Source: a virus
Length of the DNA stretch: 64,000 nucleotides
Virus record (IMG/VR): IMGVR_UViG_3300037257_000055
Span: 62,001 to 126,000 of that record
Direction: 5' to 3' (one strand)
Shown: positions 24,443 to 32,404 of the stretch, piece by piece
Layout: every line of letters starts with the position of its first letter
How positions within the stretch are numbered: the stretch's first letter is position 1
Translations under genes and position numbers: made by a program
Notes under the pieces: model-generated
The model's database searches: none
Told to the model about the DNA's origin: nothing
Seen by the model: the letters and a program-made list of their open reading frames with translations, nothing else

Positions 24443-25909
24443 ATGAGAAAAATGTTTTTAGACGATTTACCTGGGTATGAAAAAGAAAATAATAAAGGTT
24501 ACATAAATTGGAAAAAGAGTATAGATTATAATGTAAAAGGAGTTTACGATAATATAAATTTTGAAGTTAAAATTATATCGTACAAAATGCCATATATATT
24601 TATTAAATATTTGAATAATCCACCTTTTAAAATAACAACTTCTGCATTTATAAAATGTCACTTGGGAAAATTGCTAGGTATATACACATCAGATTTTAAA
24701 GTAAATATAGATACAACATTTAAAAGTGAAAGAAGGGATTTAATAATTATAGATAGAGAATATAGAAAAAGATGTAATACATATGGAAATAAAAAATATT
24801 ACAAATATCATTGTAATAAAGATGGATATGAAGGATGGATATTAGAAAGTAATTTATTAAAAGGACAAAATTGTGCATGTTGTGAAAATCAAATAGTAGT
24901 AGAAGGTATAAAAGACATACCTACAACTGCACCTTGGATGATACCTTACTTTCAAGGTGGATATGATGAGGCTAAGAAATATACTAAATCAAGCAGTAAA
25001 AAGATTTATCCAATATGTCCTGTTTGTGGTAGAGTTAAAAGTACTAAAGTAATTATAGCTAACATTTATAAATATCACTCTATAGGATGCTCATGTGGGA
25101 ATAGTGTGAAATATCCAAATAAGTTTGCCTTCAATTTATTGGAACAATTGAATATAGATTTTGTATCAGAATACTCTCCAGAATGGATTAAACCTAAGTC
25201 ATATGATTTTTATTTCGAATTAAACAATAAGAAATATATATTAGAGATGGACGGTGGATTTCACAATCATGATAATTCTATGAGTGGACAAACCAAGGAA
25301 AAAAGTCAATTTATAGATGATGAAAAGGATAAATTAGCTGAAAAACAAGGAATTGAAGTTATAAGAATTGATTGTGATTATCTTAATATAGAAAACAGAT
25401 TTAACTACATAAGACAGAATATAGTTAATAATAATAAATTAAATAAATTGTTTGATTTAAATAATATAGATTGGAACAAAATTGAAGAATTTGCTTTATT
25501 AAATTTTGTTAAGATGGCTTGGACAATGTGGGAATCAGGAATACATAATGTAAATGATATAGCAAAAAATATAAAAATGTCTCCAAGAACCATTAGAAGT
25601 TATTTAACAAGAGGAACAGAAAGAGGATTATGTACATACAAAGGAGATGGAAATAGTAAGGAAACAATATGTTTAACAAATGGAATGGTATTTAAATCTG
25701 CTAGTGATTTAGTTGATAAAGGTGAAGCATTATTTGGGGTAAAATTCAATAGTAGTATGATTTCAAGAAATTGTAAAGGAAAATGTAAAACATATAAAGG
25801 ATATACATTTAAATACATAAAAGATTTAACCCCTGAAGAATACATAAAATATGATATTAAAAACAAATTAAACGGATTACATAATCAAGAATTAGTACAG
25901 GCTTGTTAA
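24443..25909 (+). CDS. Vsr-type (EDxHD) homing endonuclease with NUMOD-like tail, 488 aa
   Basis: Probably a free-standing homing nuclease. The first 230 residues contain three Cys pairs (CACC, CPVCG, CSCG), which look like zinc fingers for DNA recognition. Residues about 255-315 carry SYDFYF, LEMDGGFHNHDN and a helix ending QGIEVIRIDC, the Vsr-like nuclease core in which D, H and nearby acids bind metal. The C terminus has a helix-turn-helix (VNDIAKNIKMSPRTIRSYL) and a NUMOD1-type repeat (MVFKSASDLVDKGEALFG, later YKGYTFKYI). It sits next to the terminase-like NTPase, a usual neighbourhood for such genes. Confidence 0.8.
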   Translation: MRKMFLDDLPGYEKENNKGYINWKKSIDYNVKGVYDNINFEVKIISYKMPYIFIKYLNNPPFKITTSAFIKCHLGKLLGIYTSDFKVNIDTTFKSERRDLIIIDREYRKRCNTYGNKKYYKYHCNKDGYEGWILESNLLKGQNCACCENQIVVEGIKDIPTTAPWMIPYFQGGYDEAKKYTKSSSKKIYPICPVCGRVKSTKVIIANIYKYHSIGCSCGNSVKYPNKFAFNLLEQLNIDFVSEYSPEWIKPKSYDFYFELNNKKYILEMDGGFHNHDNSMSGQTKEKSQFIDDEKDKLAEKQGIEVIRIDCDYLNIENRFNYIRQNIVNNNKLNKLFDLNNIDWNKIEEFALLNFVKMAWTMWESGIHNVNDIAKNIKMSPRTIRSYLTRGTERGLCTYKGDGNSKETICLTNGMVFKSASDLVDKGEALFGVKFNSSMISRNCKGKCKTYKGYTFKYIKDLTPEEYIKYDIKNKLNGLHNQELVQAC

Positions 25910-25970
25910 TACATATATAAATAAAATAACAAAACAATAAAGTCTAAAAATATATAAAGGAAGTGAAGTA

Positions 25971-26390
25971 ATGAAATTAATAAAGAAAACTAAAAATATA
26001 ATACTAAGAACAGAACCTAATTTAAAACAATATATAGCCTGTTCTGATGCAGATTATTATTTAAAAGATAAAGAATATGTGAAAGTAATATTAAAACCAA
26101 CTATACAAGATATTAAAAATCCATTCTTATTTATTACTAATAAAGGGCTATATGATAGTAAGTTTATTGGATTTGATGATATTAATGAATTTATGAAATA
26201 TTGTAAGATGTATAGTATATTATCTAAAGATATTGGATACCTTACTTTTGATGTAAACAATGCATATATAAAATGTCATTGTCCCAGTTGCAAAAAAGAA
26301 TTTATGGAAGAATTTGATTTAAGATATGATGAATTACCTAGTAAAGATGATAATGGTTATATATTATATTGTAGTGAATGTTATTATTAA
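25971..26390 (+). CDS. Hypothetical protein with C-terminal zinc ribbon, 139 aa
   Basis: The first 95 residues form a mixed domain. CHCPSCKKEF and a final CSECYY give a four-Cys zinc ribbon at the C terminus. It is preceded by AAAGGAAGTGA. Confidence 0.7.
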   Translation: MKLIKKTKNIILRTEPNLKQYIACSDADYYLKDKEYVKVILKPTIQDIKNPFLFITNKGLYDSKFIGFDDINEFMKYCKMYSILSKDIGYLTFDVNNAYIKCHCPSCKKEFMEEFDLRYDELPSKDDNGYILYCSECYY

Positions 26391-26446
26391 ATATAAATAA
26401 ATTAATATAAATATATTTAAATAATGTGTATATAATTTCAAATTAA

Positions 26447-26455
26447 TGGTATAAT
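26447..26455 (+). promoter_or_regulatory. Extended -10 promoter
   Basis: TGGTATAAT is an extended -10 element with no good -35. It lies about 40 bases before the small zinc-ribbon gene. A similar TGGTAAAAT occurs at 26670-26678 before the next gene. Confidence 0.55.
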
Positions 26456-26493
26456 AGTAATATAAAATTAGTTTGAAAGGAAAGGGAATTTGT

Positions 26494-26646
26494 ATGAGAG
26501 AAGTATATATAGAAGAAGGGGATACACAGTATGAATGTCCATATTGTCACACGGAAGTTGAAGATTTTACAGGAGAGCCAATTGAAACAGATAGTGAAGA
26601 ATACTGTCCTAAGTGTGGCAGAGAATTTAAAATAATAGTTATTTAG
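26494..26646 (+). CDS. Small zinc-ribbon protein, 50 aa
   Basis: CPYCHTE and CPKCGRE separated by an acidic linker make a textbook zinc ribbon. GAAAGGAAAGGG lies upstream. Confidence 0.7.
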   Translation: MREVYIEEGDTQYECPYCHTEVEDFTGEPIETDSEEYCPKCGREFKIIVI

Positions 26647-26702
26647 TATAGTATTTGTATGTAAATATATGGTAAAATAATAATCATTAAGGAGGTAATA
26701 AA

Positions 26703-27176
26703 ATGTTTAAGTATTTAGATTTATCAGACTGGACTTTTGAAGTAAATGGGATTCCACCAGAATTAAATGAGTGCTTAGAAAGAAATTTAATTAAAAAGGC
26801 AGATACAGATAATTTTCAATTTTTAGCACTAGATGAGAATTTAGAAGAAGTAAAAAATATACTAGGTGAAAACTATAATAGAGTATCTGAATATAGTTTT
26901 ATAGAGTGGATAGAACAAGAGTTATCGGAACATAGTTATAGTATTGAAGTAGAAAATTATGATGGAGATAAAATTGAAATAACTGGGCAAGATATGTTTG
27001 AAATTATATCTGAGGATTTTGCTTCATATATTGATGATTTAGATGAAGAACAAATATATGAATCAGAAAAGCCTATTGCAAAACTTGAGTTATCATTGAA
27101 TGAAATAGGTAGACGAGAATTAAAAAATAGGCTAGAAGCACTTAATGACAATATATCTACTGCAAAGTTTTGTTAA
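26703..27176 (+). CDS. Hypothetical acidic protein, 157 aa
   Basis: Not recognised. It is acidic throughout, with a mixed N-terminal half and a helical C-terminal half. It lies immediately before the regulator gene and shares its transcript. Confidence 0.7.
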   Translation: MFKYLDLSDWTFEVNGIPPELNECLERNLIKKADTDNFQFLALDENLEEVKNILGENYNRVSEYSFIEWIEQELSEHSYSIEVENYDGDKIEITGQDMFEIISEDFASYIDDLDEEQIYESEKPIAKLELSLNEIGRRELKNRLEALNDNISTAKFC

Positions 27177-27188
27177 GGAGGTAATAGT

Positions 27189-28013
27189 GTGTTAAGAACA
27201 GTTAGAAATGTGTTTGATATATCAATTAAAGATTTATCGTATTTTACTAAAATACCATCATCAACGTTGTCATCATATGATTCAGAAGTTAGTAATCCAA
27301 CTAAAGATAATTTAAAAAAGTTATGTGAATTTTTTGGATTAGAGGAAAAATTCTTTATTGGAACAGATGGAATGAAACATGCTGAATATGAACAAATTTG
27401 GGATGCAAAAGAAAGATTCGTTTTTAATCATTTTGGTAGAAGTGATAAAGATCATATGGTAAGTGCATCTAGTTTGTTAAATAAAAGAAAAACTATAGCT
27501 GATAGAATAAATCCCTTAGATAACAAACAAATGGAGTATATTGATAAAATACTATATTGCTTAGATAACCAAAATGAAGATAAGTGTAGGCAATTATTAG
27601 ATGCTTTAAATAATATAAAAGTAAATAATGAAGATATAAATATAGTATATCAAGAATATATTTATAGAGTTAAAGATAAAGATGTTGAATTATTTAAAGA
27701 AAACAAAGATAAAATTCAAGATATCCTAAGAAATCCAGACTACAATACAAATAAACTAATGTTAATTAGATTTAATAAAAGAACTGGTGATATAAAGAAA
27801 GGCTATTATTTTTATACAGATGGTTGTGAACATTTTGGTTGGAGTATTATTAATCGAATCAATAGTATCATAACAGATAAGTATGATTCAGAATATAAAC
27901 ATATAATAAAAGTTAACTGGCAACACAATAATGAATTTAGCGATAGAATAACTTTGTTTAAAGATGGTAAAAATGATTATGCAGAGATATTAGAAGATTG
28001 GAGTGTTGTTTAA
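27189..28013 (+). CDS. XRE-type HTH regulator, GTG start, 274 aa
   Basis: Residues 1-55 read as a lambda-repressor-like helix-turn-helix: RNVFDISIKDLSYFTKIPSS with the recognition helix at STLSSYDSEVSNP and a second conserved helix DNLKKLCEFFGL. The remaining 220 residues are unassigned; they include a helical stretch (about 110-170) and a beta-rich C terminus, and there is no RecA-cleavable protease motif. AAGGAGGTAATA precedes the GTG. It ends with TAATG overlapping the next gene. Confidence 0.75.
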   Translation: MLRTVRNVFDISIKDLSYFTKIPSSTLSSYDSEVSNPTKDNLKKLCEFFGLEEKFFIGTDGMKHAEYEQIWDAKERFVFNHFGRSDKDHMVSASSLLNKRKTIADRINPLDNKQMEYIDKILYCLDNQNEDKCRQLLDALNNIKVNNEDINIVYQEYIYRVKDKDVELFKENKDKIQDILRNPDYNTNKLMLIRFNKRTGDIKKGYYFYTDGCEHFGWSIINRINSIITDKYDSEYKHIIKVNWQHNNEFSDRITLFKDGKNDYAEILEDWSVV

Positions 28014-28432
28014 TGAAAAGTTATAATGAAATTTATAAAGAATGGTTTGATGGTGAAGATAATGTCATAGTTATATCAGATAGTCCAACTGGTCAGCTAG
28101 TTATTGGAATATGTAATAGTATAGTTTCTATAGGTTATATAATCAATTTTAATGGTAATTATGAGATATCTGTAGATGCTCAATTTACAACTGATTGGGA
28201 TTCATTTACCGAAGAGCCAATAGAAAATATTAAAAACGCACATGAAACACTATATCAAACAATGTTTAATCTTTTATATTGTTTAAATAAAAGAAATATT
28301 GAATATAAATTTAATATTAATACGATTAATAGAGAAATAGATACATTCTATAGGAATTGTAGCATTAAGCAATTTATAGATGAACTTAGAAAAATCATGA
28401 AAACAAATATTCAAGTAAAGGAAACAATATAG
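28013..28432 (+). CDS. Hypothetical protein, 139 aa
   Basis: Not recognised. The ATG overlaps the stop of the regulator gene. The N-terminal 60 residues are beta-rich and the rest helical. Confidence 0.65.
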   Translation: MKSYNEIYKEWFDGEDNVIVISDSPTGQLVIGICNSIVSIGYIINFNGNYEISVDAQFTTDWDSFTEEPIENIKNAHETLYQTMFNLLYCLNKRNIEYKFNINTINREIDTFYRNCSIKQFIDELRKIMKTNIQVKETI

Positions 28433-28433
28433 T

Positions 28434-28736
28434 ATGAATATGAACGATGAAAAGAGATTAGATTTATTAGATAGTTTTTGTAGACACAGTAGCAATACGA
28501 ATTATCTTGATAAATTGTATTGTGCAATAACTGAAAGTTCTTGTTATGACCACAGTAGTAAATTTGAATTAAAATTATGGTTGCATGAAGAGTTTATTAA
28601 ATATTATAATATTATTATCAATGATGAAGTAGACCAAAGATATATAAATAGAGGAGATAATAGGAATACATTATGGTTAATTAACTTAGTTAAATTACAA
28701 TTAGATAAAGAATTAAGAAAAGTTGAAGATAAATAA
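28434..28736 (+). CDS. Hypothetical helical protein, 100 aa
   Basis: Not recognised. It is helical, with a conserved-looking DSFCRHSSNTNYLDKLY start. It is the last gene before the 513-base non-coding gap. Confidence 0.65.
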   Translation: MNMNDEKRLDLLDSFCRHSSNTNYLDKLYCAITESSCYDHSSKFELKLWLHEEFIKYYNIIINDEVDQRYINRGDNRNTLWLINLVKLQLDKELRKVEDK

Positions 28737-28752
28737 TATATTATAAAATGGG

Positions 28753-28775
28753 GGCTATGTTTAATATATGTAGCC
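28753..28775 (+). terminator. Terminator-like hairpin
   Basis: GGCTA and TAGCC pair across a 13-base loop, 17 bases after a stop codon. The tail (TGTATAAC) is not T-rich. Confidence 0.4.
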
Positions 28776-28814
28776 TGTATAACATTTAATTATCAATAAA
28801 TTAATAAAATTATA

Positions 28815-28844
28815 TTGACAAGTAATTAGTAAATATGATAAGAT
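28815..28844 (+). promoter_or_regulatory. Sigma-A-type promoter of the 681-aa gene leader
   Basis: TTGACA, an 18-base spacer and TAAGAT. The predicted transcript starts at the 28851 hairpin. Confidence 0.75.
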
Positions 28845-28850
28845 GAAGAA

Positions 28851-28876
28851 GTGGTAAGGAATAACAAACTTACCAC
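28851..28876 (+). ncRNA. 5'-terminal RNA hairpin, loop GAATAACAAA
   Basis: GTGGTAAG and CTTACCAC pair perfectly over 8 bp. It begins six bases after the -10 element, so the RNA would start with it. A matching hairpin with the shared loop core AATAACA lies at 31781-31812. Confidence 0.6.
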
Positions 28877-29009
28877 TTACATAAAATATAATTGTTAATA
28901 AATTAATAAAAATACTAAGAATTATCAAATTAACAGATTTTAAGAATGGCTTAAACACTAGGATGTAGAAGTCGAAAAAGCCAATAAAAAGTATGTTTTA
29001 GCAAGACTT

Positions 29010-29024
29010 AACAAATTAATAGAA
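29010..29024 (+). repeat. Dispersed intergenic motif AACAAATTAATAGAA with upstream repeat
   Basis: It ends nine bases before the next -35 element. The preceding 85 bases (GGCTTAAACACTAGG, AAAAAGCCAATAAAAAG, GTTTTAGCAAGACTT) resemble stretches at 46712 and 62249. Confidence 0.65.
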
Positions 29025-29032
29025 ATAAACAC

Positions 29033-29061
29033 TTTACAAATGAAATTGTATGTGATATAGT
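29033..29061 (+). promoter_or_regulatory. Second sigma-A-type promoter before the 681-aa gene
   Basis: TTTACA, a 17-base spacer and TATAGT. The predicted RNA begins GTGGTAAGAATAA (29068), the same start as the upstream and 31748 promoters. Confidence 0.65.
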
Positions 29062-29088
29062 TAAAGAGTGGTAAGAATAAATTAATAG

Positions 29089-29201
29089 AATATGTTTTGC
29101 TGAGTAGAATAAACTACTCAAAAGTTTCATAGAAAACTCCTTTCAAAAGTAGTGTTAATGTAACAGTTAACCTACTCAGCAAAGCATATTAAATAAATGC
29201 T
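29089..29201 (+). ncRNA. Structured leader RNA, copy A
   Basis: The arms at 29089-29107 and 29172-29190 form a 19-bp helix with one G-U pair. Two competing pairings are visible: GAGTAG (29102) with the nearby CTACTC (29114), and AGCAT (29183) with ATGCT (29197). The enclosed 64 bases contain further small hairpins. Copy B before the Tad2-like gene has the same layout with compensatory changes in the helix. The remainder of the gap 28737-29249 holds only the promoters, hairpins and repeat listed here; no gene is visible on either strand. Confidence 0.65.
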
Positions 29202-29255
29202 CAATAAATTAAAGGGAAAATAAAATATACATATAAAATAAAGGAGTGAATGAAA

Positions 29256-31301
29256 ATGGAATTTAAAAATTTTAAAAAGGTGTTACAAGAAAACTTTAAA
29301 CAAATCACAAAGGATGCAGATTGCTTATTTGAGGTGAACGTAGATAAAGATGAATTATGGAATATTTACTTAGACAGTTTTCCAGAAGGTACAAATGAAC
29401 TTTACAGACAAAGAAGAGAATATGATTGTAGTTGTTGTAGACAATTCATTAAGAGTATTGGAAATGCAGTTATTATTAAAAATAATGAACTAACTACAAT
29501 ATGGGATTTTGATGCAAATAGTACAACCTTCCAACCAGTGGCAAATGCATTATCTGAATATGTTAAATCAAAAGCCATTACAGATATTTATATTAGCAAA
29601 TTTAAGAATATTGGTACTGATAGTAATAGAGAATTATTAGAAGACGGTTCAATAAATAAATATGAACATTTCTACTTAGAATTACCAGATAAATTTGTTG
29701 ATAGAAGTAGTAGATCAGAAGGTGATTTAAAAGGAACTTATAGAGATACAAGAAATGTATTTAAAAGGTCATTAGATGAAATTTCAGAAGAATCACTTTT
29801 AACAGTATTAGAATTAATATCATCTAATACATTATACAAAGGTGAAGAATGGAAAGGCGTTTTAAATGAATTCCTTAAATACAAGAAAGCTTATGATGAA
29901 TTACAAACACAAGAAGAGAAAGAAACTTATGCTTGGGAACAATCAGTAAAAGTTGGTGGTTCAATTGGAAGAATTAAAAACCATTCAATAGGAACATTAC
30001 TTATAAATATAAGTGAAGGAATGGATTTAGATACGGCAGTAAGAAAATATGAAGCGATAATTGCTCCTGAAAACTACAAACGTCCAAAGGCTATTTTTAC
30101 TAAAAAAATGTTAGAAGATGCTAAGAAAACAATAGAAGATTTAGGCTACTTAGATTCTTTACCAAGAAGACATGGAACTTTAGATGATATTTCTGTAAAT
30201 AATATATTATTCTCAAACAAGGACTCAGCTAAGAGAATACAAAATACAAATATATTTGATGAAATGTCAAGTTCAATTCCTATTAATCCTAAGAAATTCT
30301 CAAAGGTTGAAGAAATTGCAATAGAAGATTTTGTAAAGAATGTATTACCTACAACAAAGGAACTTGAAGTTTATCTTGAGAATAAACATTCTAGCAATAT
30401 GGTTTCATTGATAGCACCAGAGAATAAAGATGCTAAGACAATGTTTAAATGGAACAATCCTTTTAGTTGGGCTTATTCAGGTAATATAACAGACAGTTCT
30501 ATGAAAGATAGAGTTAAATCAGCAGGTGGTAATGTAGATGGTATATTAAGATTTTCTATTCAATGGAATGATGAAGAATATGATGGAAATGATTTAGATG
30601 CTCATTGTTATGAACCAAATGGAAATGAAATTTATTTTAGTAATAGTTGTAATAGGAATACTACTGGAGAATTAGATATAGATATTCAAAGTCCAAAACA
30701 TGGAATTCCAGCAGTTGAAAATATAACATGGACTGATAAAAATAAGATGAAAGAAGGGACATATAAATTCTTTGTTCATAACTATGCTAATAGAGGAGGA
30801 AGAACAGGATTTAAAGCAGAAATAGAATTTGATGGACAAATATACTCTTTTGATTATAATAGAGAATTAAAAAATAAAGAAAATGTAATGGTTGCAGAAG
30901 TCAATTTTAATAGAGAAACAGGTTTTACTATTAAAGAGTTATTACCATCAAGTGTTTCTTCAAAAGAAGTATGGAATTTAAAAACAAATCAATTTATACC
31001 AACAGGAGTTGTTATGTATTCACCTAATTACTGGGATGAACAACAAGGAATTGGTCATAGACATTACTTCTTTATGTTGAAAGATTGTGTTAATTCAGAG
31101 AAGCCAAATGGATTCTATAACGAGTTCTTAAAAGAAGACTTAATGAAACAAAAAAGAGTATTTGAAGCATTGGGTAGTAAGATGGCAGTAAAAGAAGTTG
31201 ATGACCAACTATCAGGATTAGGATTTAGTTCTACTAAAAGAAATGAATTGGTAGTTAAAGCAATAGGACAAACAGAACGTATACTAAAAATTAAATTTTA
31301 A
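29256..31301 (+). CDS. Large phage protein with DUF2135-like domain, 681 aa
   Basis: It resembles a family of uncharacterised proteins of large Firmicute phages. Residues about 425-560 ([44 protein letters not shown]) look like a DUF2135/YfaP-type beta sandwich, a domain otherwise known in von Willebrand-type proteins. The N-terminal 250 residues are charged and helical. The long, structured leader and two promoters suggest strong or tightly controlled expression. The ATG at 29256 suits AAGGAGTG (29241-29248) better than the one two codons earlier. The molecular role is unknown. Confidence 0.75.
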   Translation: MEFKNFKKVLQENFKQITKDADCLFEVNVDKDELWNIYLDSFPEGTNELYRQRREYDCSCCRQFIKSIGNAVIIKNNELTTIWDFDANSTTFQPVANALSEYVKSKAITDIYISKFKNIGTDSNRELLEDGSINKYEHFYLELPDKFVDRSSRSEGDLKGTYRDTRNVFKRSLDEISEESLLTVLELISSNTLYKGEEWKGVLNEFLKYKKAYDELQTQEEKETYAWEQSVKVGGSIGRIKNHSIGTLLINISEGMDLDTAVRKYEAIIAPENYKRPKAIFTKKMLEDAKKTIEDLGYLDSLPRRHGTLDDISVNNILFSNKDSAKRIQNTNIFDEMSSSIPINPKKFSKVEEIAIEDFVKNVLPTTKELEVYLENKHSSNMVSLIAPENKDAKTMFKWNNPFSWAYSGNITDSSMKDRVKSAGGNVDGILRFSIQWNDEEYDGNDLDAHCYEPNGNEIYFSNSCNRNTTGELDIDIQSPKHGIPAVENITWTDKNKMKEGTYKFFVHNYANRGGRTGFKAEIEFDGQIYSFDYNRELKNKENVMVAEVNFNRETGFTIKELLPSSVSSKEVWNLKTNQFIPTGVVMYSPNYWDEQQGIGHRHYFFMLKDCVNSEKPNGFYNEFLKEDLMKQKRVFEALGSKMAVKEVDDQLSGLGFSSTKRNELVVKAIGQTERILKIKF

Positions 31302-31336
31302 AATAAATTAATAAATAAGAAGGAGAATGATTAATT

Positions 31337-31729
31337 ATGAACACAGAAAAGAATGTTTTTGAGGTAGCTAGTAGGAATAAATTTAGGTTTGATTTTAGAG
31401 GACAACAACCAGTAGAAGAGTTATGGTCATTATCAGTTAAAGATTTAGATACAATTTTTAAAGGATTGAATTCACAACTAAAACAAGTGGAGGAAGAAAG
31501 CTTATTAGATACTAAAACACAAAAAGATGAAGAATTAGATATGAAAATTGAAATTGTAAAACATATAGTTAAAATAAAACAAGCTGAATCCAAATCAAGA
31601 GAAGATGCTAAAGCTAAAAAAGAACAAAAGCAAAAATTATTAGAAGCTTTAGACTTAAAAAAGAATGAGGATTTAAAAGGTAAGTCAGCAGAAGAAATTC
31701 AAAAGATGATAGATGAATTAGACAATTAA
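31337..31729 (+). CDS. Conserved phage protein, partner of the 681-aa protein, 130 aa
   Basis: A short conserved N-terminal segment (ASRNKFRFDFRGQQPVEELW, then SVKDLDTIF) is followed by a lysine- and glutamate-rich coiled coil. I associate this sequence type with phage genes that sit next to the 681-aa family. It lies 35 bases downstream in the same operon. Confidence 0.7.
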   Translation: MNTEKNVFEVASRNKFRFDFRGQQPVEELWSLSVKDLDTIFKGLNSQLKQVEEESLLDTKTQKDEELDMKIEIVKHIVKIKQAESKSREDAKAKKEQKQKLLEALDLKKNEDLKGKSAEEIQKMIDELDN

Positions 31730-31743
31730 ATAAATTAATAGAA
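31728..31743 (+). repeat. Dispersed intergenic motif AAATAAATTAATAGAA
   Basis: An exact copy overlapping the previous stop codon and ending four bases before the -35 element at 31748. Confidence 0.75.
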
Positions 31744-31747
31744 GTAG

Positions 31748-31776
31748 TTGACAAGTAATAAATAAGAGAGTAAAAT
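31748..31776 (+). promoter_or_regulatory. Sigma-A-type promoter of the Tad2/TnpB leader
   Basis: TTGACA, a 17-base spacer and TAAAAT. The RNA would start at or near the 31781 hairpin. Confidence 0.8.
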
Positions 31777-31780
31777 AACA

Positions 31781-31812
31781 GTTGTGGTAGAGAATAACAC
31801 CTTTACCACAAC
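31781..31812 (+). ncRNA. 5'-terminal RNA hairpin, loop AATAACAC
   Basis: GTTGTGGTA and TACCACAAC pair over 9 bp, extendable to 12 with one G-U pair. The loop core AATAACA and the GTGGTA stem match the hairpin at 28851, so the two are related. Confidence 0.6.
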
Positions 31813-31854
31813 ATACATAAAAGATTAAGTGAAATAAATTAATATAAACAGGAT

Positions 31855-32019
31855 AATATGTTTTAAAGAGTAGCTAATGACTACTCAATAGGGAAAGAAG
31901 AACTCTCAAAGGTTGATACCCAAGATTTTTAAGTTAGTACCAATTGCTTAAATCGGAGAATGTGCTGAAACGGTAAATTCAGCTATTCTTTAAAGCATAT
32001 TAACAAATTAAGAATGCTT
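31855..32019 (+). ncRNA. Structured leader RNA, copy B
   Basis: The arms at 31855-31874 and 31982-32001 form a 20-bp helix with two G-U pairs. Compared with copy A, four adjacent base pairs differ on both strands (GCTG/CAGC versus AAAG/CTTT). The same competing pairings exist: GAGTAG (31868) with CTACTC (31881), and AAGCAT (31993) with ATGCTT (32014). GCTGAA (31964) and TTCAGC (31978) form an inner hairpin overlapping the right arm. No gene is visible elsewhere in the 31730-32053 gap. Confidence 0.65.
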
Positions 32020-32035
32020 AAATAAATTAATAGAA
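32020..32035 (+). repeat. Dispersed intergenic motif AAATAAATTAATAGAA
   Basis: An exact copy between the end of structured leader B and the AAAAGGAG ribosome-binding site. Confidence 0.7.
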
Positions 32036-32053
32036 GAAAAGGAGAAATAAATT

Positions 32054-32365
32054 ATGAATTTTGGAAAAGCAGTAGAATTAACTAAACAAGGTAAACCAAT
32101 AGCTAGAGAAGGTTGGAATGGAAAAGGAATGCATGTATTTAGTTTCTATTTCTCAACATTAAAAATGAAAGCTGATGAGAATTTTACAGAAGAGTTATAT
32201 GATGTTTCTGAATTACAAGGAATTGTTGAAGTAGGAGTAGGTAAAACTACATATAAACTTGAAAATTTCTTATTATTAAAGACAGCAGGAAATACAGTTA
32301 TTCCTTGGAATGCTAGTCAAGCTGATACATTAGCCGAAGATTGGGTTGAAGTAAAAGTAGAGTAA
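32054..32365 (+). CDS. tad2: Tad2-type anti-Thoeris protein (DUF2829), 103 aa
   Basis: DUF2829 proteins of this type sequester the gcADPR signal made by Thoeris ThsB, preventing ThsA activation. The family signature is clear: MNFGKAVELTKQGKPIAREG then WNGKGM at the N terminus, and IPWNASQADTLAEDWVEV at the C terminus. Length is typical. It is the first gene after promoter 31748 and leader B, so its expression is probably controlled at RNA level. The anti-defence role is known for some members and inferred here. Confidence 0.88.
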   Translation: MNFGKAVELTKQGKPIAREGWNGKGMHVFSFYFSTLKMKADENFTEELYDVSELQGIVEVGVGKTTYKLENFLLLKTAGNTVIPWNASQADTLAEDWVEVKVE

Positions 32366-32404
32366 TTAAAGAAAAATGACACAAGATTGAAAGGAGGTGA
32401 TAAC

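Noticed and set aside
28935-29030. Known riboswitch (preQ1, purine or c-di-GMP type) in the repeat region
   Set aside because: Core nucleotides of these families are absent and the stretch matches the dispersed intergenic repeat instead.
31855-32001. Copy B read as a tRNA or tRNA-like structure
   Set aside because: No cloverleaf, T-loop or anticodon arm can be drawn. No tRNA-like sequence is seen elsewhere in the non-coding gaps.
31855-32019. Leader RNA B as the guide RNA of the downstream TnpB
   Set aside because: The same RNA architecture precedes the unrelated 681-aa gene, and TnpB guides arise from the 3' end of the gene, so a leader role is more likely.
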